A DNA stretch of 7,155 bases, taken from positions 1 to 7,155 of the forward strand of contig JAIRRU010000082.1 of the NCBI GenBank assembly GCA_031255815.1, read 5' to 3'. The first letter of the stretch is position 1. The number at the start of each line of letters is the position of its first letter. Origin of the DNA: Treponema sp. (GTDB taxonomy: Bacteria; Spirochaetota; Spirochaetia; Treponematales; Breznakiellaceae). Under the pieces are notes generated by a model. That model was not told the origin of the DNA. It worked only from the letters and a program-made list of their open reading frames with translations, and did no database searches. The translations under genes were made by a program, and so were the position numbers. Of this stretch, positions 5,550 through 7,155 are shown one piece after another.

Positions 5550-7154
5550 CGAATTTCAAAAAGTAAGTTTCTGCTGATCCTGCCCCTGCTTATTCTGGCG
5601 GCCGGGTGCGGCGGAAAAAGCGGCGGATCCCCGGCGGGCTCATCCGATACGGGGGGGCCGATCACCTATCCTGTCAAAACCAATGTAACGATTAGCTGGT
5701 GGCAGGATTTGAATAACAATGTATCCCCCAACTTTACAAACCTGGGGGATTCCCCCTTCGGCAAAGGCCTCCAGGAGCGCACGGGCATCAAAATAAAGTT
5801 CCAGCACCCCCCTTCGGGCGGAGCCAACGAACAGTTTAACCTCCTGGTAGCGGACGGCAATCTGCCGGACATCATAGAGCGGAACTGGCTGAACGAATAC
5901 CCCGGCGGGCCTGAAAAGGCTATTAACGACGGCGTTATTATCAAGCTGAACGATGTAATCGAAAAATACGCCCCCAATCTCAACGCTTATCTAAAATCCC
6001 ACCCGGAAATTGATAAAATGGTCAAAACCGATAACGGCAGTTACTACTGTTTCCCCTTTATCCGGGGCGACCCGGGGCTGCTTGTCTCCCGGGGCCTTAT
6101 CATCCGCCAGGACTGGCTGGACGAGCTGGGGCTTCCGGTTCCCGAAACCATCGAAGAGTGGCACACGGTGCTGACCGCCTTTAAAAACAAGAAAGGATCC
6201 CGCGCGCCCTTTACCTTTGAGTACACCACCAGCGGCTTGAACGACGTACTGGGTTTCGCCCTGGCCTACGACGCCCCCCGCATTTTCTTTGTCGGGGAAG
6301 ACGGAAAAATCCGCTTCGGCGCCGTGGAGAATAGCCGCCGGGATTACCTTGCCGCCATGGCCCAGTGGTACAAGGAGGGCCTGATCGATCCCGATCTCGC
6401 CTCCCTCCAGCTTCAGCAGGTCAGCGCCAAGATGACCGGGGGCCAGTCCGGGGCGGCCATGGGCTGGCTGGGAAGCCGTTTGGGGGTATGGGTCAACGCG
6501 GCCATTGCCACAAACCCGGATTACAAACTTACCGCGGCGCCTTTTCCGGTACTCCGGAAAGGGGACAAGCCCCGGATGAGTTCGACCGAACTGCCCTACG
6601 CCTTAAACGGAAGCGCGGCGATTAGCGGTTCCTGCAAGAACGTGGAAATTGCCGCCCGGCTCCTGGACTGGGCCTACAGCCCCGAAGGCCACATGTTCTA
6701 CAACTTCGGGATAGAAGGGGAATCCTACAACATGACGGACGGTTACCCGGTTTACACGGATGTTATTCTGAAAAACCCCAAAGGCTGGCCGGTGGCCCAG
6801 GGGCTTGCGGCTTATGTGCGTTCCGTGTATAACGGCCCCTTTGTCCAGGATATCCGGTACGTTGAACAGTACATGATACTCCCGGCCCAGAAGGAAGGCT
6901 ACAAGACCTGGGCCATTGAGGGGGCGCTTAAATATGTGCTCCCCACAATTACCCCTACCCCGGAAGAAAGCCGGGAATTCGCCCGGATAATGAACGAGAT
7001 CAACACCTACCGGGATGAAATGGAACTGAAGTTTATCCTGGGTACCGAAAGTCTTTCAGGCTGGGATAACTATGTAAACACGATTCGGCGAATGGGATTG
7101 GATCGGGCCCAGGCTATACAGGAAGCCGCCATGATCCGCTACAATGCCCGTTAA
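5547..7154 (+). CDS. Extracellular solute-binding lipoprotein (LplA/LipO-like), paralogue of the preceding gene
   Basis: A 535-residue substrate-binding protein of an ABC (probably oligosaccharide) importer, complete with TAA at 7152-7154. The signal sequence is MRISKSK, a hydrophobic core at 8-17, then LAAG|C with Cys 21 as the lipidation site. L is at -4, a relaxed arrangement acceptable in spirochaetes, and the mature protein should be membrane-tethered. A Gly/Ser-rich linker (22-37) follows. It shares long blocks with the upstream paralogue: 25 of 32 residues identical from NVSPNF to HPP, and 44 of 57 from YPGGPEKAI to FPFIRG. It differs strongly in the block after PFT (from about 224) and in the stretch leading up to AISGS. 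Such mosaic conservation suggests a common fold and partner but a different ligand. It has its own promoter and possible operator. Cognate permeases are not in the window; one base remains after the stop. Confidence 0.93.
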   Translation: MRISKSKFLLILPLLILAAGCGGKSGGSPAGSSDTGGPITYPVKTNVTISWWQDLNNNVSPNFTNLGDSPFGKGLQERTGIKIKFQHPPSGGANEQFNLLVADGNLPDIIERNWLNEYPGGPEKAINDGVIIKLNDVIEKYAPNLNAYLKSHPEIDKMVKTDNGSYYCFPFIRGDPGLLVSRGLIIRQDWLDELGLPVPETIEEWHTVLTAFKNKKGSRAPFTFEYTTSGLNDVLGFALAYDAPRIFFVGEDGKIRFGAVENSRRDYLAAMAQWYKEGLIDPDLASLQLQQVSAKMTGGQSGAAMGWLGSRLGVWVNAAIATNPDYKLTAAPFPVLRKGDKPRMSSTELPYALNGSAAISGSCKNVEIAARLLDWAYSPEGHMFYNFGIEGESYNMTDGYPVYTDVILKNPKGWPVAQGLAAYVRSVYNGPFVQDIRYVEQYMILPAQKEGYKTWAIEGALKYVLPTITPTPEESREFARIMNEINTYRDEMELKFILGTESLSGWDNYVNTIRRMGLDRAQAIQEAAMIRYNAR

Positions 7155-7155
7155 A

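Noticed and set aside
3757..7154. Recent duplication or assembly artefact creating two copies of one gene
   Set aside because: The copies differ throughout in DNA and protein, have different signal types and unrelated flanking regulation, so they are old, separately maintained paralogues.

Overview
The window is bacterial, GC-rich and densely coded, with four genes all on the + strand. It most resembles a Treponema-like spirochaete. The reasons are an exported protein whose signal peptide ends in the FA|GGRQ style common in treponemal binding proteins, and tandem large (~540 aa) LplA/LipO-type sugar-binding proteins of the kind abundant in saccharolytic, gut-associated treponemes. The GC content looks high for the genus, so the assignment is an inference and other Spirochaetota or Firmicutes-like hosts are not excluded.

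Left part (1-3445): housekeeping. The window opens inside dnaE, the catalytic alpha subunit of DNA polymerase III, which runs to 2856. Its PHP domain lies upstream of the window. One base later a YggT-family membrane protein begins (2858-3445), so the two are probably co-transcribed. This DnaE appears to carry two tandem OB-fold modules instead of the usual one.

Middle (3446-3756): a 311-base non-coding stretch. It holds a good sigma70-type promoter (3511-3539) followed by about 210 bases of leader with at least five consecutive hairpins, the best a 15-bp stem with wobble pairs. It looks like a structured 5' leader, possibly a cis-regulatory RNA, of no class I recognise.

Right part (3757-7154): two paralogous extracellular solute-binding proteins of ABC sugar uptake systems, in tandem but with separate transcription signals. 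The first ends in a strong intrinsic terminator (5398-5431). The second has its own promoter (5451-5478) and a perfect palindrome at the predicted transcription start (5485-5498). The first has a signal peptide with no lipobox Cys, whereas the second is a predicted lipoprotein. Their sequences match closely in framework regions but diverge in two blocks, suggesting different ligands. No permease or ATPase gene is in the window; if linked, they would lie beyond the right edge, since the second gene stops one base before it.
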